From Meconema thalassinum (lineage: Eukaryota; Arthropoda; Insecta; Orthoptera; Tettigoniidae): a DNA stretch of 64,000 nt. The notes below the pieces were generated by a model, which saw only the letters and a program-made list of their open reading frames with translations, was not told where the DNA came from and did no database searches. The translations under genes and the position numbers were made by a program. Location of the stretch: contig OX336388.2 of assembly GCA_946902985.2 (NCBI GenBank), forward strand, positions 225,082,467 to 225,146,466, written 5' to 3'. Shown piece after piece: positions 42,317 through 51,163 of this stretch; the stretch's first letter is position 1, and every line of letters begins with the position of its first letter.

Positions 42317-44030
42317 GCCGTGATCTAAGAGGAGTGGGTGAAGATTGTCCAGGAGGCCAAGGCCGTGATCCGAGAGGAGTGGGTGAAGATTGTCCAGGAG
42401 GCCAAGGCCGTGATCCAAGAGGAGTGGGTGAAGATTGTCCAGGAGGCCAAGGCCGTGATCCGAGAGGAGTGGGTGAAGATTGTCCAGGAGGCCAAGGCCG
42501 TGATCCGAGAGGAGTGGGTGAAGATTGTCCAGGAGGCCAAGGCCGTGATCCGAGAGGAGTGGGTGAAGATTGTCCAGGAGGCCAAGGCCGTGATCCAAGA
42601 GGAGTGGGTGAAGATTGTCCAGGAGGCCAAGGCCGTGATCCGAGAGGAGTGGGTGAAGATTGTCCAGGAGGCCAAGGCCGTGATCCGAGAGGAGTGGGTG
42701 AAGATTGTCCAGGAGGCCAAGGCCGTGATCCGAGAGGAGTGGGTGAAGATTGTCCAGGAGGCCAAGGCCGTGATCCAAGAGGAGTGGGTGAAGATTGTCC
42801 AGGAGGCCAAGGCCGTGATCCGAGAGGAGTGGGTGAAGATTGTCCAGGAGGCCAAGGCCGTGATCCGAGAGGAGTGGGTGAAGATTGTCCAGGAGGCCAA
42901 GGCCGTGATCCGAGAGGAGTGGGTGAAGATTGTCCAGGAGGCCAAGGCCGTGATCCGAGAGGAGTGGGTGAAGATTGTCCAGGAGGCCAAGGCCGTGATC
43001 CAAGAGGAGTGGGTGAAGATTGTCCAGGAGGCCAAGGCCGTGATCCGAGAGGAGTGGGTGAAGATTGTCCAGGAGGCCAAGGCCGTGATCCGAGAGGTGT
43101 GGGTGAAGATTGTCCAGGAGGCCAAAGCCGTGATCCGAGAGGAGTGGGTGAAGATTGTCCAGGAGGCCAAGGCCGTGATCCAAGAGGAGTGGGTGAAGAT
43201 TGTCCAGGAGGCCAAGGCCGTGATCCGAGAGGAGTGGGTGAAGATTGTCCAGGAGGCCAAGGTCGTGATCCGAGAGGAGTGGGTGAAGATTGTCCAGGAG
43301 GCCAAGGCCGTGATCCGAGAGGAGTGGGTGAAGATTGTCCAGGAGGCCAAGGCCGTGATCCAAGAGGAGTGGGTGAAGATTGTCCAGGAGGCCAAGGCCG
43401 TGATCCGAGAGGAGTGGGTGAAGATTGTCCAGGAGGCCAAGGCCGTGATCCGAGAGGAGTGGGTGAAGATTGTCCAGGAGGCCAAGGCCGTGATCCGAGA
43501 GGAGTGGGTGAAGATTGTCCAGGAGGCCAAGGCCGTGATCCAAGAGGAGTGGGTGAAGATTGTCCAGGAGGCCAAGGCCGTGATCCAAGAGGAGTGGGTG
43601 AAGATTGTCCAGGAGGCCAAGGCCGTGATCCGAGAGGAGTGGGTGAAGATTGTCCAGGAGGCCAAGGCCGTGATCCAAGAGGAGTGGGTGAAGATTGTCC
43701 AGGAGGCCAAGGCCGTGATCCGAGAGGAGTGGGTGAAGATTGTCCAGGAGGCCAAGGCCGTGATCCGAGAGGAGTGGGTGAAGATTGTCCAGGAGGCCAA
43801 GGCCGTGATCCAAGAGGAGTGGGTGAAGATTGTCCAGGAGGCCAAGGCCGTGATCCAAGAGGAGTGGGTGAAGATTGTCCAGGAGGCCAAGGCCGTGATC
43901 CGAGAGGAGTGGGTGAAGATTGTCCAGGAGGCCAAGGCCGTGATCCAAGAGGAGTGGGTGAAGATTGTCCAGGAGGCCAAGGCCGTGATCCGAGAGGAGT
44001 GGGTGAAGATTGTCCAGGAGGCCAAGGCCC
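42317..44030 (+). repeat. 45-bp satellite, about 38 units, derived from LINE C-terminal codons
   Basis: The unit of 45 bp = 15 codons encodes IREEWVKIVQEAKAV in the LINE frame. I count 38 units: the first has TAA in place of the CGA/CAA codon, and the other 37 alternate Arg (CGA) and Gln (CAA) in the order R Q RRRQ RRRQ RRRRQ RRRQ RRRQ RRRQ Q R Q RR QQ R Q R. That is a 180-bp, four-unit higher-order repeat over most of the array. Only a handful of other substitutions occur (for example near 43098, 43126 and 43263). Being a multiple of three without stops, the array is open in two plus frames and two minus frames; only the LINE frame has meaning. Confidence 0.95.
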
Positions 44031-44062
44031 TACAGTACATGGGCTGTATCACCAAGGAGTAA
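42338..44062 (+). CDS. Open frame of the expanded LINE C-terminus (574 codons), probably not expressed
   Basis: Continues the frame of the upstream RT C-terminus after a single TAA (42325-42327), runs through 37 repeats, and exits into the normal LINE tail ALQYMGCITKE stop at 44060-44062. The repeat is Glu/Lys/Val-rich with a hydrophobic pattern (W, I-V, A) at 3-4-residue spacing, so a translated product could form a long helical or coiled-coil rod. No start codon context or promoter is visible, and the parent RT is broken. Included because the frame is preserved for 1.7 kb. Confidence 0.4.
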   Translation: MKIVQEAKAVIREEWVKIVQEAKAVIQEEWVKIVQEAKAVIREEWVKIVQEAKAVIREEWVKIVQEAKAVIREEWVKIVQEAKAVIQEEWVKIVQEAKAVIREEWVKIVQEAKAVIREEWVKIVQEAKAVIREEWVKIVQEAKAVIQEEWVKIVQEAKAVIREEWVKIVQEAKAVIREEWVKIVQEAKAVIREEWVKIVQEAKAVIREEWVKIVQEAKAVIQEEWVKIVQEAKAVIREEWVKIVQEAKAVIREVWVKIVQEAKAVIREEWVKIVQEAKAVIQEEWVKIVQEAKAVIREEWVKIVQEAKVVIREEWVKIVQEAKAVIREEWVKIVQEAKAVIQEEWVKIVQEAKAVIREEWVKIVQEAKAVIREEWVKIVQEAKAVIREEWVKIVQEAKAVIQEEWVKIVQEAKAVIQEEWVKIVQEAKAVIREEWVKIVQEAKAVIQEEWVKIVQEAKAVIREEWVKIVQEAKAVIREEWVKIVQEAKAVIQEEWVKIVQEAKAVIQEEWVKIVQEAKAVIREEWVKIVQEAKAVIQEEWVKIVQEAKAVIREEWVKIVQEAKALQYMGCITKE

Positions 44063-44080
44063 GTAAGTAAGTAACAATGA
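44063..44080 (+). repeat. (GTAA)n LINE 3' tail
   Basis: The stop codon is followed at once by GTAAGTAAGTAAGTAAC, a short tetranucleotide tail, marking the 3' end of the LINE that carries the expanded array. Confidence 0.6.
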
Positions 44081-44154
44081 ATTAATAGATAAAAAATGTC
44101 ATAGATTTTACTGGTTTTAAAGAAGGGGGGATGAAAGAATTTATCCCTGAAGGG

Positions 44155-44335
44155 GATTTTTAACGGGCCATCGGGTGAGCATGGGTTCAAATCCCTCATC
44201 GGCTCTCCTCAAAATGGTTTTGGTGGTTTCCCTTTTTCACCACCAAGCAAATGCCGGGACGGTCCCTTTCAATAGGTCATGGCCGATATCCATCCAAAAT
44301 CGTTGCCCTGATCCCTGCGGCCATTGGCTGCTTTA
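44155..44335 (+). mobile_element. tRNA-related SINE fragment
   Basis: B-box-like GGTTCAAATCCC at 44180-44195, then GGTGGTTTCCCTTTTTCACC and GCAAATGCCGGGACGGTCC, the central block shared with SINE family D. Confidence 0.65.
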
Positions 44336-44524
44336 ATACAATTATTAAACCTACTAACACAGATTTCTCACATTTGAACTGACATATTCTACTGTATACT
44401 ACTTGCCAGGAGCAAAATTAAGAATGTGTTCTTTTGGTAAAAGCATAAATTCATTGTAAATTTGGTTGTACCGTAATCTTAACTTATTGGCTAAGTTATA
44501 AACAATATTAAGATTGAAATTAGA

Positions 44525-44665
44525 CTAGCTCGTGGTGTAGTGGCTAGCAATCTTGGCTGCCACCCTGGAGGTCTGAATTTGATTTCCGGCTCTGCCAATA
44601 AATTTTAATTCTGGTCTGAGGGCTGGAATGGGGTACACTCAGCCTTTTGAGGCGAAACTGAGAAT
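44525..44665 (+). mobile_element. SINE family D, 5' half
   Basis: CTCGTGGTGTAGTGGCTAGC (A-box region), ACCCTGGAGGTCTGAATTTG, ATTCTGGTCTGAGGGCTGG and GGGGTACACTCAGCC. Truncated at about 44660. Confidence 0.75.
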
Positions 44666-44898
44666 TCCACAGTACGGTACTATTGAGAAATAAATTATAT
44701 ATATATAAAAAAAACTGTTTACCTTTCTGCTTAGTAAATTGACAAATATTTAGATATTTGCCATTCAAACTCCATAGGCCATAATAGAAAATTCATTAAG
44801 TATAAAATTTTGTAGCCTATTGTATTGTATTTTAAAACGTTTTTGTATCGCCACTAACTGTAGGCTATATGAACTTAGAATGTTACAATTAACTCTTA

Positions 44899-45448
44899 TC
44901 TATACTAATAGACTATAATAAAGCTGAAGAGTTTGTTTGTTTGTTTGTTTGTGTGTTTAAACGCGCTAATCTCTGGAACTACCAGTGGGATTCGAAACAT
45001 TCGTTTTGTATAAGATAGCCAGATTCAAGAGGAATAGTTTAGGCTATGTAGCATTAGGCTACACCTCTCAGGTATCCATAAAGATTGACTTTTGTTCAGT
45101 AAGTCGGAAGAACAAGCGCTCCCGCATAGCTCCAATAATACCTAAGTCTATTGTTGCCTGGCAATGCGGGCTGCATCACGTCGCCCCTACCAGTGTTCTG
45201 GTGCAGAATTGCGAGCTGCTTATAAATTGCAAAAAGATTTCTTAGGCCCTTTAAAACAGTTATCATCATGACAATAGTATGCCTCTGTATAAGGGCGATG
45301 GTGATGGTGCAGTAAACTGAGGTTATCAGCTGCAATAAGCGTTGGTGCTTTCCGATCATTATCCTTGAGCGCTCCAGTTCTGTAGTAGTATTCATTATCA
45401 TCCATAAAACAAATAAATCCACCGGGCGAAGCCGGGCACTACTGCTAG
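44899..45448 (+). mobile_element. Non-autonomous Helitron, complete (550 bp)
   Basis: Starts TCTATACTAATAGACTATAA after an A, then AAAGCTGAAGAG(TTTG)n and AACGCGCTAATCTCTGGAAC. Ends CCGG-gcgaag-CCGG hairpin, CACTACTG, CTAG, then T. TC start, hairpin plus CTAG end and A^T target are all as in Helitrons. No Rep/helicase. Same family as 47774-48549. Confidence 0.85.
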
Positions 45449-46309
45449 TCTAAAATAATTACACTAAGTTATATGCTCTAAGATATTGGTTGATATGTCT
45501 GGGTATTTTGCGGTGACAATCCCCTGAGAATACTCACAATTTTCCAGGATAGTGAGACCCCCCCACCCGATTTTTTTATATACGCCCCTACTACTTGCTA
45601 CCTGTAGCCCCTCTTCCTCCATCCCCTCCCTTGATCATCTCCACCACTCAAACCCCTCCGCGGTCGGTACACAAATAATAAGGATGCAGGTGGTAATCAT
45701 GCATTCAAGTAGAGAATCAGGAGGCTTTGGTTTTTTTTCCCCTCCTTGGCGTGTTCTTCTTTTCTCGAAGCAATTGGCAAGCTGCTACTGGTGTTGCTAT
45801 CTACCGGCCACATCACGTACTACACACGTGCTCCTTACTCCGGTTCGGATTAGGCACACCCGCGGGACTGCCACAGGGAGAAAAAGAAAATAGGGACAAA
45901 AAGTGACGGAGAAAATATATAAATCACTAGATTATATCATGGTGAAAGAAATCAAAAATTAAATATTGATAGCCACAACAGATAGCTTCCATAGATTATT
46001 ACAGGAAGAACACATGAATTAAAGAAGATTTAACCTCTTTACGATAATTTATGTTCATGGATGTCCACACTGTGCTTGCATATTAATACACAGACGTGTC
46101 CAAAATATAAAAAGAAGCGTTCATTTGACCAAATTTATTGTTTATATGAGGTTTGGATTGTCACTGGTGGTTGTGAAATTCATTTTCCTTTTAGCTATTT
46201 CATGTTTCATGTAGTTTTTGTGGATCTTAAAGTTTATCTACATGGTATATAAAAAATAAAATAAAATTTAGGCCTAAAAATAAAAATTAATATAAAAATC
46301 ACAATTCAG
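45449..46309. other. Unassigned sequence
   Basis: C-rich at 45552-45660 and otherwise AT-rich. Open frames at 45552-45893 and 46061-46252 have no recognisable domain. Confidence 0.35.
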
Positions 46310-46862
46310 TAGTAAAACCATCTGTTCTGAACGCCTCTGAGTGCCTCGTGAAGGCCAGGAAATGCCCACTCAGGAAACTTGAACTCAAGGAGAGGAAGAT
46401 CCTGTGGAGGATACCAGGACCTATACGGGAAGAGGGAGGCACCTACAGAATTCGGCACAATGATGAGCTTTACAGCCATCAAGAAGACATTGTGACTTGT
46501 ATAAGAAGGAGGCGCTTGGCCTTCTATGGACACTTGACCCGCCTGATCCCTTGCCGGCTCACCAGTAAGATCTTCACAGTGGCAGGAAGAGGGAAGAACC
46601 AAGTGGTTCGCTACGGTCAGGACGGATTTAGACCACCTAGGGATCCCACTTAATTCCATACAGGATCGCCAACAATTCCGGCAAGCCATCCGACAGGGAG
46701 TTTTTCCTGTATCACTGACAGCTAGGAAGAACACTGGTGTCAGCAGACCACCATGGACGGAGGAAAGAAAGCTGGCTCATAGTCAGATGATGAAAAAGTA
46801 CCGGAAGAAGAGAAAAGATCAAGCGACGAGGAGATACGAGCCCCGTGGTCCTCAGTAGGCCC
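46310..46862 (+). pseudogene. RTE-like LINE RT C-terminus, fragment 1
   Basis: PSVLNASECLVKARKCP, then LKERKILWRIPGPIREEGGT, RRRRLAFYGHLTRL and SKIFTVAGRGK in a 101-codon open run (46348-46653). After a frame change it reads PPWTEERKLAHSQMMKKYRK, ending PRGPQ stop (46858). Matches the C-terminal 180 residues of the LINE at 2892. Confidence 0.85.
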
Positions 46863-46887
46863 AAACGACGAAGAAGAAGATAAAAAA

Positions 46888-47612
46888 TCATATAAAAATA
46901 AAATTGAAAATTGACAAGGTAGAAAAGTTTAAGTATTTGGTAGAAATAATTCAAATTGATGGACTAGACAAAGAAGCAAATAGAGCAAGAATACGAAAAT
47001 TGGAACAAGCTTTTCAACTGACGAAGGAGCCTACCTACAATGAGAAAAATCATTCTATTGCAACTAAACTCCGACATTACAATACGGTCATTAAGCCGGA
47101 AAGTCTCTACGCTTCAGAATGTATGTTTTCCATTTTAAACTAGGCGAAATAGAATAGTTAGAGAAAAAGGAAAGAAGGATACTTAGAAAAATATTGGGAC
47201 CATTAAAAACAGAAAGTGGGGAGTTCAGATACAGGAAAAATGACGATCTCTACAAAAATAAGGAAATTGAAACAATCCACGATACGATCAGGAAAAGGAG
47301 GGTTAATTTCTTTGGACACGTAATGAGGATGAATAACACCAGACTCACAAAACACATTTTCAGTCATGTATACAAAAGTGAGAATGGTGATCAATGGGCA
47401 CAGATGGAAGTAACAATAGATATTATTCAGGACTGACCAATTTTCAGAAATATGATCAAAAATTTCAAGGGTTTCCAGGAGAAGGAAAAGAAGAAGCGGG
47501 TTAACATCTGGACGGAAGGGAGAAGAAGGAGACAAAGTGAAGTAATGAAGAACTACTGGAAGGCAAGAAAGGATAAAGGGAATACGAGACAGTGAGTGCA
47601 ATGGGTTATATT
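46888..47612 (+). pseudogene. RTE-like LINE RT C-terminus, fragment 2
   Basis: A separate fragment, distinct from the one just upstream: KIDKVEKFKYLVEIIQIDGL, KLRHYNTVIKPESLYASEC, a stop, then EKKERRILRKILGPLKTESG, RKRRVNFFGHVMRMNNTRLT. A further frame ends NIWTEGRRRRQSEVMKNYW, then KARKDKGNTRQ stop. At least two stops or frameshifts. Followed by an (AAAT)-rich 3' end. Confidence 0.85.
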
Positions 47613-47773
47613 ACGCCGTCCAAAGATGGACAAAATCCAGAAAAAATGAAGAAAATGAAAATAAAAAATAAATACAAATAAAAACAATTAACAAGTAAAA
47701 TAGACTGAAAATAAAATTGAAATTGAAATTAAAAATAAAAATAAAAATTAAAAAAGAGTAAAAATATTGTTAT

Positions 47774-48549
47774 TTAGCAGTAGCGCCGGGCTTCGCCCGG
47801 TGGATTTATTTGTTTTATGGATGATAATATTAATACTACAGAACTGCCACATTATATTTAAACTAACAAAAAAATAATTAAAAATATAACTTCTTGTGGT
47901 GGTGGTAGTGGGGATGATAAATAGTACATTATAATTGACGTAACATTCAGGTCATTTTCCCGTAATTATAATGATAATAATGAATAGGGAAACAGCTATT
48001 TACTAACTAAAGTACTGACACATGTCATTACGAACGAATTGAAACATATGATTAGAAAGAGGAGTAAGTATGTAAAATATGATGCAATTAGTTGAAACGG
48101 TGTAGATTTGTGCCAAAGGGCCTAAATGCAGGGAATGGAGTGGTCTGTCTGAAATTTCATGTGGACAGTGTTACTCGTCGGGTTCTAAAGGGTAAGTATA
48201 CAAATTTTGGTTCAGGTCGGTGAAACGGCGTTGATTTGTGCCAAAGGGCCTAAATGCAGGGAATGGAGTGGTCTGTCTGAAATTTCATGTGGACAGTGTT
48301 ACTCGTCGGGTTCTAAAGGGGAAGTATACAAATTTTGGTTCAGGTCGGTGAAACGGCGTAGATTTGTGCCAAAGGGCCTAAATGCAGGGAATGGAGTGGT
48401 CTGTCTGAAATTTCATGTGGACAGTGTTACTCGTCGGGTTCTAAAGGGGAAGTATACAAATTTTGGTTCAGGTCGGTGAAACGGCGTAGATTTGTATACT
48501 TCACAGACAAACTAACAAACAAACAGACAAACATTGAGCTTTATATAGA
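47774..48549 (-). mobile_element. Non-autonomous Helitron with internal 128-bp repeats
   Basis: The minus strand starts TCTATATAAAGCTCAATG, then TTTG/TTTGTCTG repeats, and ends with AAATCCACCGGGCGAAGCCC then GGCGCTACTGCTAA. The last 45 bp match the end of the Helitron at 45448, but the terminal tetramer is CTAA and is not followed by T, so the exact end is uncertain. Confidence 0.7.
48090..48490. repeat. 128-bp tandem repeat, about 3.2 units
   Basis: TGAAACGGCG recurs at 48221, 48349 and 48477 with nearly identical intervals (CCAAAGGGCCTAAATGCAGG and GTGTTACTCGTCGGGTTCTA). Lies inside the Helitron at 47774-48549. Confidence 0.9.
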
Positions 48550-48564
48550 TTACAAGCATCACTT

Positions 48565-48589
48565 GTTACCTTTTCTTTCTTTCTTTCTG

Positions 48590-48621
<32 letters not shown>

Positions 48622-49380
48622 TTCATTCTGTCTTTCTGTCTTTCTTTCTTTCTTTCTGTCTTTCTTACTTTCCGCCTTCCTGTCTCTGTCTATTTACTTT
48701 CCTTCTGTCTATCTTTCTGTCTTTCTTTCTGTCTTTATTTCTGTCTTTCTGTCTTTCTTTCTTCCTTCCTTTCTTTCTTTCTTTCTTTCTTTCTTTCTCT
48801 CTTTTTCCTGTATTTCATTCCTTCTTTCTTTATCTGTCTTTCGGTCCTTTTCCTGTCAACCTTTCCCTCTTACTTTTTCTGACTTTCTGACTTACTTTCT
48901 GTCATACTTTCTTTCTTTCTGTCTTTCTTTCTGTATTCCTTTCTTACTTTCTGTGATTCTGTCTTTCTGTCTTTCCTTCTTTCTTTTTCTGTCTTAATTT
49001 CTGTCATTCTTTTTTCTTTGTTTCTTCCTTTCTTTCTGTCTTCTTCTTCTTAGACTGGCTGCGTGGCTCAGCGGTAACGTTCTCGCTTGCTGGGCCCAAG
49101 GTTGCAGGTTCGTATCCTGGCGCAGTCAGCTGGCATTTGAGGGTGCGCAAATGCGAGGGTTCCGTGTCAGTAGATTTACTGGCACGTTAAAGATCCCCAT
49201 CGGGGCGAAATTCCGGCACCCCGGCGTCTCTAAAAGCCGCAGTAGTTAAAAGGGACGTAAAACCAATAACATTATAATTATATTTCCGTCTTTCCTTCTT
49301 ATTGCCTGTCTTTCTTTCCTCCTTTCTTTCTGTCTTTCTTACTTTCTGTCTTCCTGTCTTTCTGTTTCTTTTACTTTCCT

Positions 49381-49420
<40 letters not shown>

Positions 49421-49474
49421 TATTTCTGTCTTTCTTACTTTCTGTCTTCCTGTCTTTCTGTCTTTCTTTGTTTG

Positions 49475-49506
<32 letters not shown>

Positions 49507-49680
49507 TTTCTTTCTTTCTTTCTTTCGCTTTCCTGTCTTACTTTCCTTCTTTCTTTTTCTGTCTTTCTGTCCTTCTTTCCTCCTCTCTTTTTCTGACTTT
49601 CTGACTTACTTTCTATCATACTTTTCTTTCTTTCTCTGTCTTTCTGTTTTCCTTTCTTTCTATTTCTCTTTGCTTCTATG
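48565..49680. repeat. Degenerate (CTTT)n/(CTGT)n array split by a SINE
   Basis: Pyrimidine-rich, with CTTT and CTGTCTTT variants and many point changes, so older than the array at 27600. Interrupted at about 49050-49270. The long Ser/Leu/Phe frames are artefacts. Confidence 0.9.
49052..49272 (+). mobile_element. tRNA-headed SINE, family F
   Basis: GCTGCGTGGCTCAGCGGTAA (A-box), GGTTCGTATCCTGGC (B-box), GGCACGTTAAAGATCCCCAT, AAATTCCGGCACCCCGGCG and AAAGGGACGTAAAACCAATA, with an ATTATAATT end. Inserted in the CTTT array. Fragments of the same family lie at 50025-50112 (3' part, minus) and 52738-52832 (5' part, minus). Confidence 0.9.
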
Positions 49681-50024
49681 TTTGTTACAATTATTCGAAC
49701 AATTAAAACAATTCAATGTTGGAATATGAACAGCCCTAACAACTACAAACAGTGGTCGGCGCGCGGCAGGCGCTCAGTTTTTCACTGATTTGTTGTTTAT
49801 TTCAAATAAAATAACGTAGGCCAAGTGAGGAGTCACATTGGCATGTGAGGTATGTCCAGTTAACCTGTGAAGGTCACTAGGTCAAGCCGTTAGGAGCGAT
49901 ACTTGCTGACCTTCCTACTGTGCACCTCATCAGCTGACCACAACAACACCATCCCAGCATCGTAGCCGACAACATTATCTGACAATCCACGGTTGCAGAG
50001 ATAAGCTAGCAGAACAAAAAATAT
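49681..50024. other. Unassigned sequence
   Basis: Nothing recognised beyond CAGTGGTCGGCGCGCG at 49750, which is hAT-end-like but alone. Confidence 0.35.
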
Positions 50025-50112
50025 TAATCATGTTATTGGTTTTACGTCCCTTTTAACTACTCTGGTTTTTAGGAGCCGTCGGTGTGTCGGAATGTTGTCC
50101 CAAAGGGGATCC
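50025..50112 (-). mobile_element. SINE family F, 3' fragment
   Basis: The reverse complement carries AGTAGTTAAAAGGGACGTAA and AACCAATAACAT, the 3' end of 49052-49272. Confidence 0.8.
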
Positions 50113-50341
50113 TTTAACCCACGAGGATTGGCGCATGGGTGTTTTTCACCCGAGGCTTAAATACCGCTCTATATTTTCGTTTTGGTCAGCCCTTATTTCC
50201 TGTCGCTTACCGTACGTTCCTTCCTAGCCTTGAACTTTACCCTGCAAAAGTAACATGTCCATAGCTTTTTGATCACTCAATTTATTTGCATATTATTTAC
50301 GGTCGGGTCAGATTTACCCATGGCGCCAGTCCTCGCGTGAC
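50113..50341. mobile_element. Possible piggyBac-like MITE
   Basis: TTAA then CCCACGAGGATTGGCGCATG at 50113-50140, and ACCCATGGCGCCAGTCCTCG then CGTG at 50318-50341, form ~22-bp imperfect inverted ends. A TTAA-preceded relative of the left end lies at 41050. The right TTAA is missing. Superfamily assignment rests only on TTAA and the CCC start. Confidence 0.4.
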
Positions 50342-50523
50342 AATTTCCGCCTTCTTATGATAGTCGGGACAAACTTCAAAAAAATAAGGAGGAAAATCCA
50401 CATATTTTGGTGCAGAACAATCACCTAGTTCACGTTCTAGTTGATCCATGTTTTGGGTCTACTGTAGGGACACCTTGGTTATCAATTCCTTTGTTCAAAA
50501 GAATCGAGATGACTGCATTGCCG

Positions 50524-51010
50524 CCACTCATCATCATCATCATCATCATCTTCATTTCCCCTTTTCCAGTTGACACTGGGTGGGGGCAAATATGGTTCCT
50601 CTCCACTTTGTTCTGTCGTTCCACCATTCCTCTTCCGTCACAGTGTTCCAATCCAGGTTCCGTTTTCTAATACTATTCTCCACCGAGTCCATCCAACGCA
50701 TTCTTGGTCTTCCTCGTCCTCTCTTCCCTGTCATCCGTCGTTCCAGTGCTCGTCTTGGTAGCCATACTTCATTCATCCGTTTGGCATGTCCAAACCATCT
50801 CAATCTGTTTTGCTCCAGTTTGTCATTTAGTTTCTGTACTCCCAGTTCTTTCCGTATATCTTCATTTCTCACTCTGCCCCTCCTCGTTTTCTGGACCACA
50901 CTTCTCAGGAATCTCACCTCAGCTGCCTGTACTCTGCTCTCATCCCTCTTAGTCATTGTCCAGGTTTCTGGTGCATATGTCATTGTGGGAACATAATATG
51001 CTTTGTACAT
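50524..51010 (-). pseudogene. LINE RT C-terminal fragment with (GAT)n tail
   Basis: A 152-codon open run on the minus strand: MYKAYYVPTMTYAPETWTMT, QAAEVRFLRSVVQKTRRGRV, NRLRWFGHAKRMNEVWLPRR, GKRGRGRPRMRWMDSVENSI, ending STGKGEMK then Met repeats from (ATG)n at 50529-50552. The last part is the 3' tail microsatellite read as protein. The frame is intact over the thumb and C-terminus; everything upstream is missing. Clade differs from the LINE at 2892 (no W-T-E-E tail). Confidence 0.85.
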
Positions 51011-51163
51011 AATTTCTTTAGCCTTCCTTGTTCCATATTAGTCCCCGTCCTGTTGGTAGAAAGCACTCCCGAGTTGTATTCTTCTGCTAATTTCCAAATC
51101 TAGTCTTCCGCTTTACCGCCATTATCAAGGCCAAATATACTCTTACGAAAATTATTGTCATTT
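51011..51163. other. Unassigned sequence
   Basis: May be a few more decayed codons of the LINE to the left, but nothing is recognisable. Confidence 0.3.

Noticed and set aside
42158..44199. Very long open frames on both strands over the 45-bp array (588 aa plus; 596 and 624 aa minus), one looking like a Gly/Asp/Pro-rich repeat protein
   Set aside because: A 45-bp period is a multiple of three, so any frame lacking a stop in one unit is open throughout. Only the frame continuous with the LINE C-terminus has an explanation.
49745..49775. hAT terminus CAGTGGTCGGCGCGCG
   Set aside because: No inverted partner or 8-bp duplication found; too short alone.
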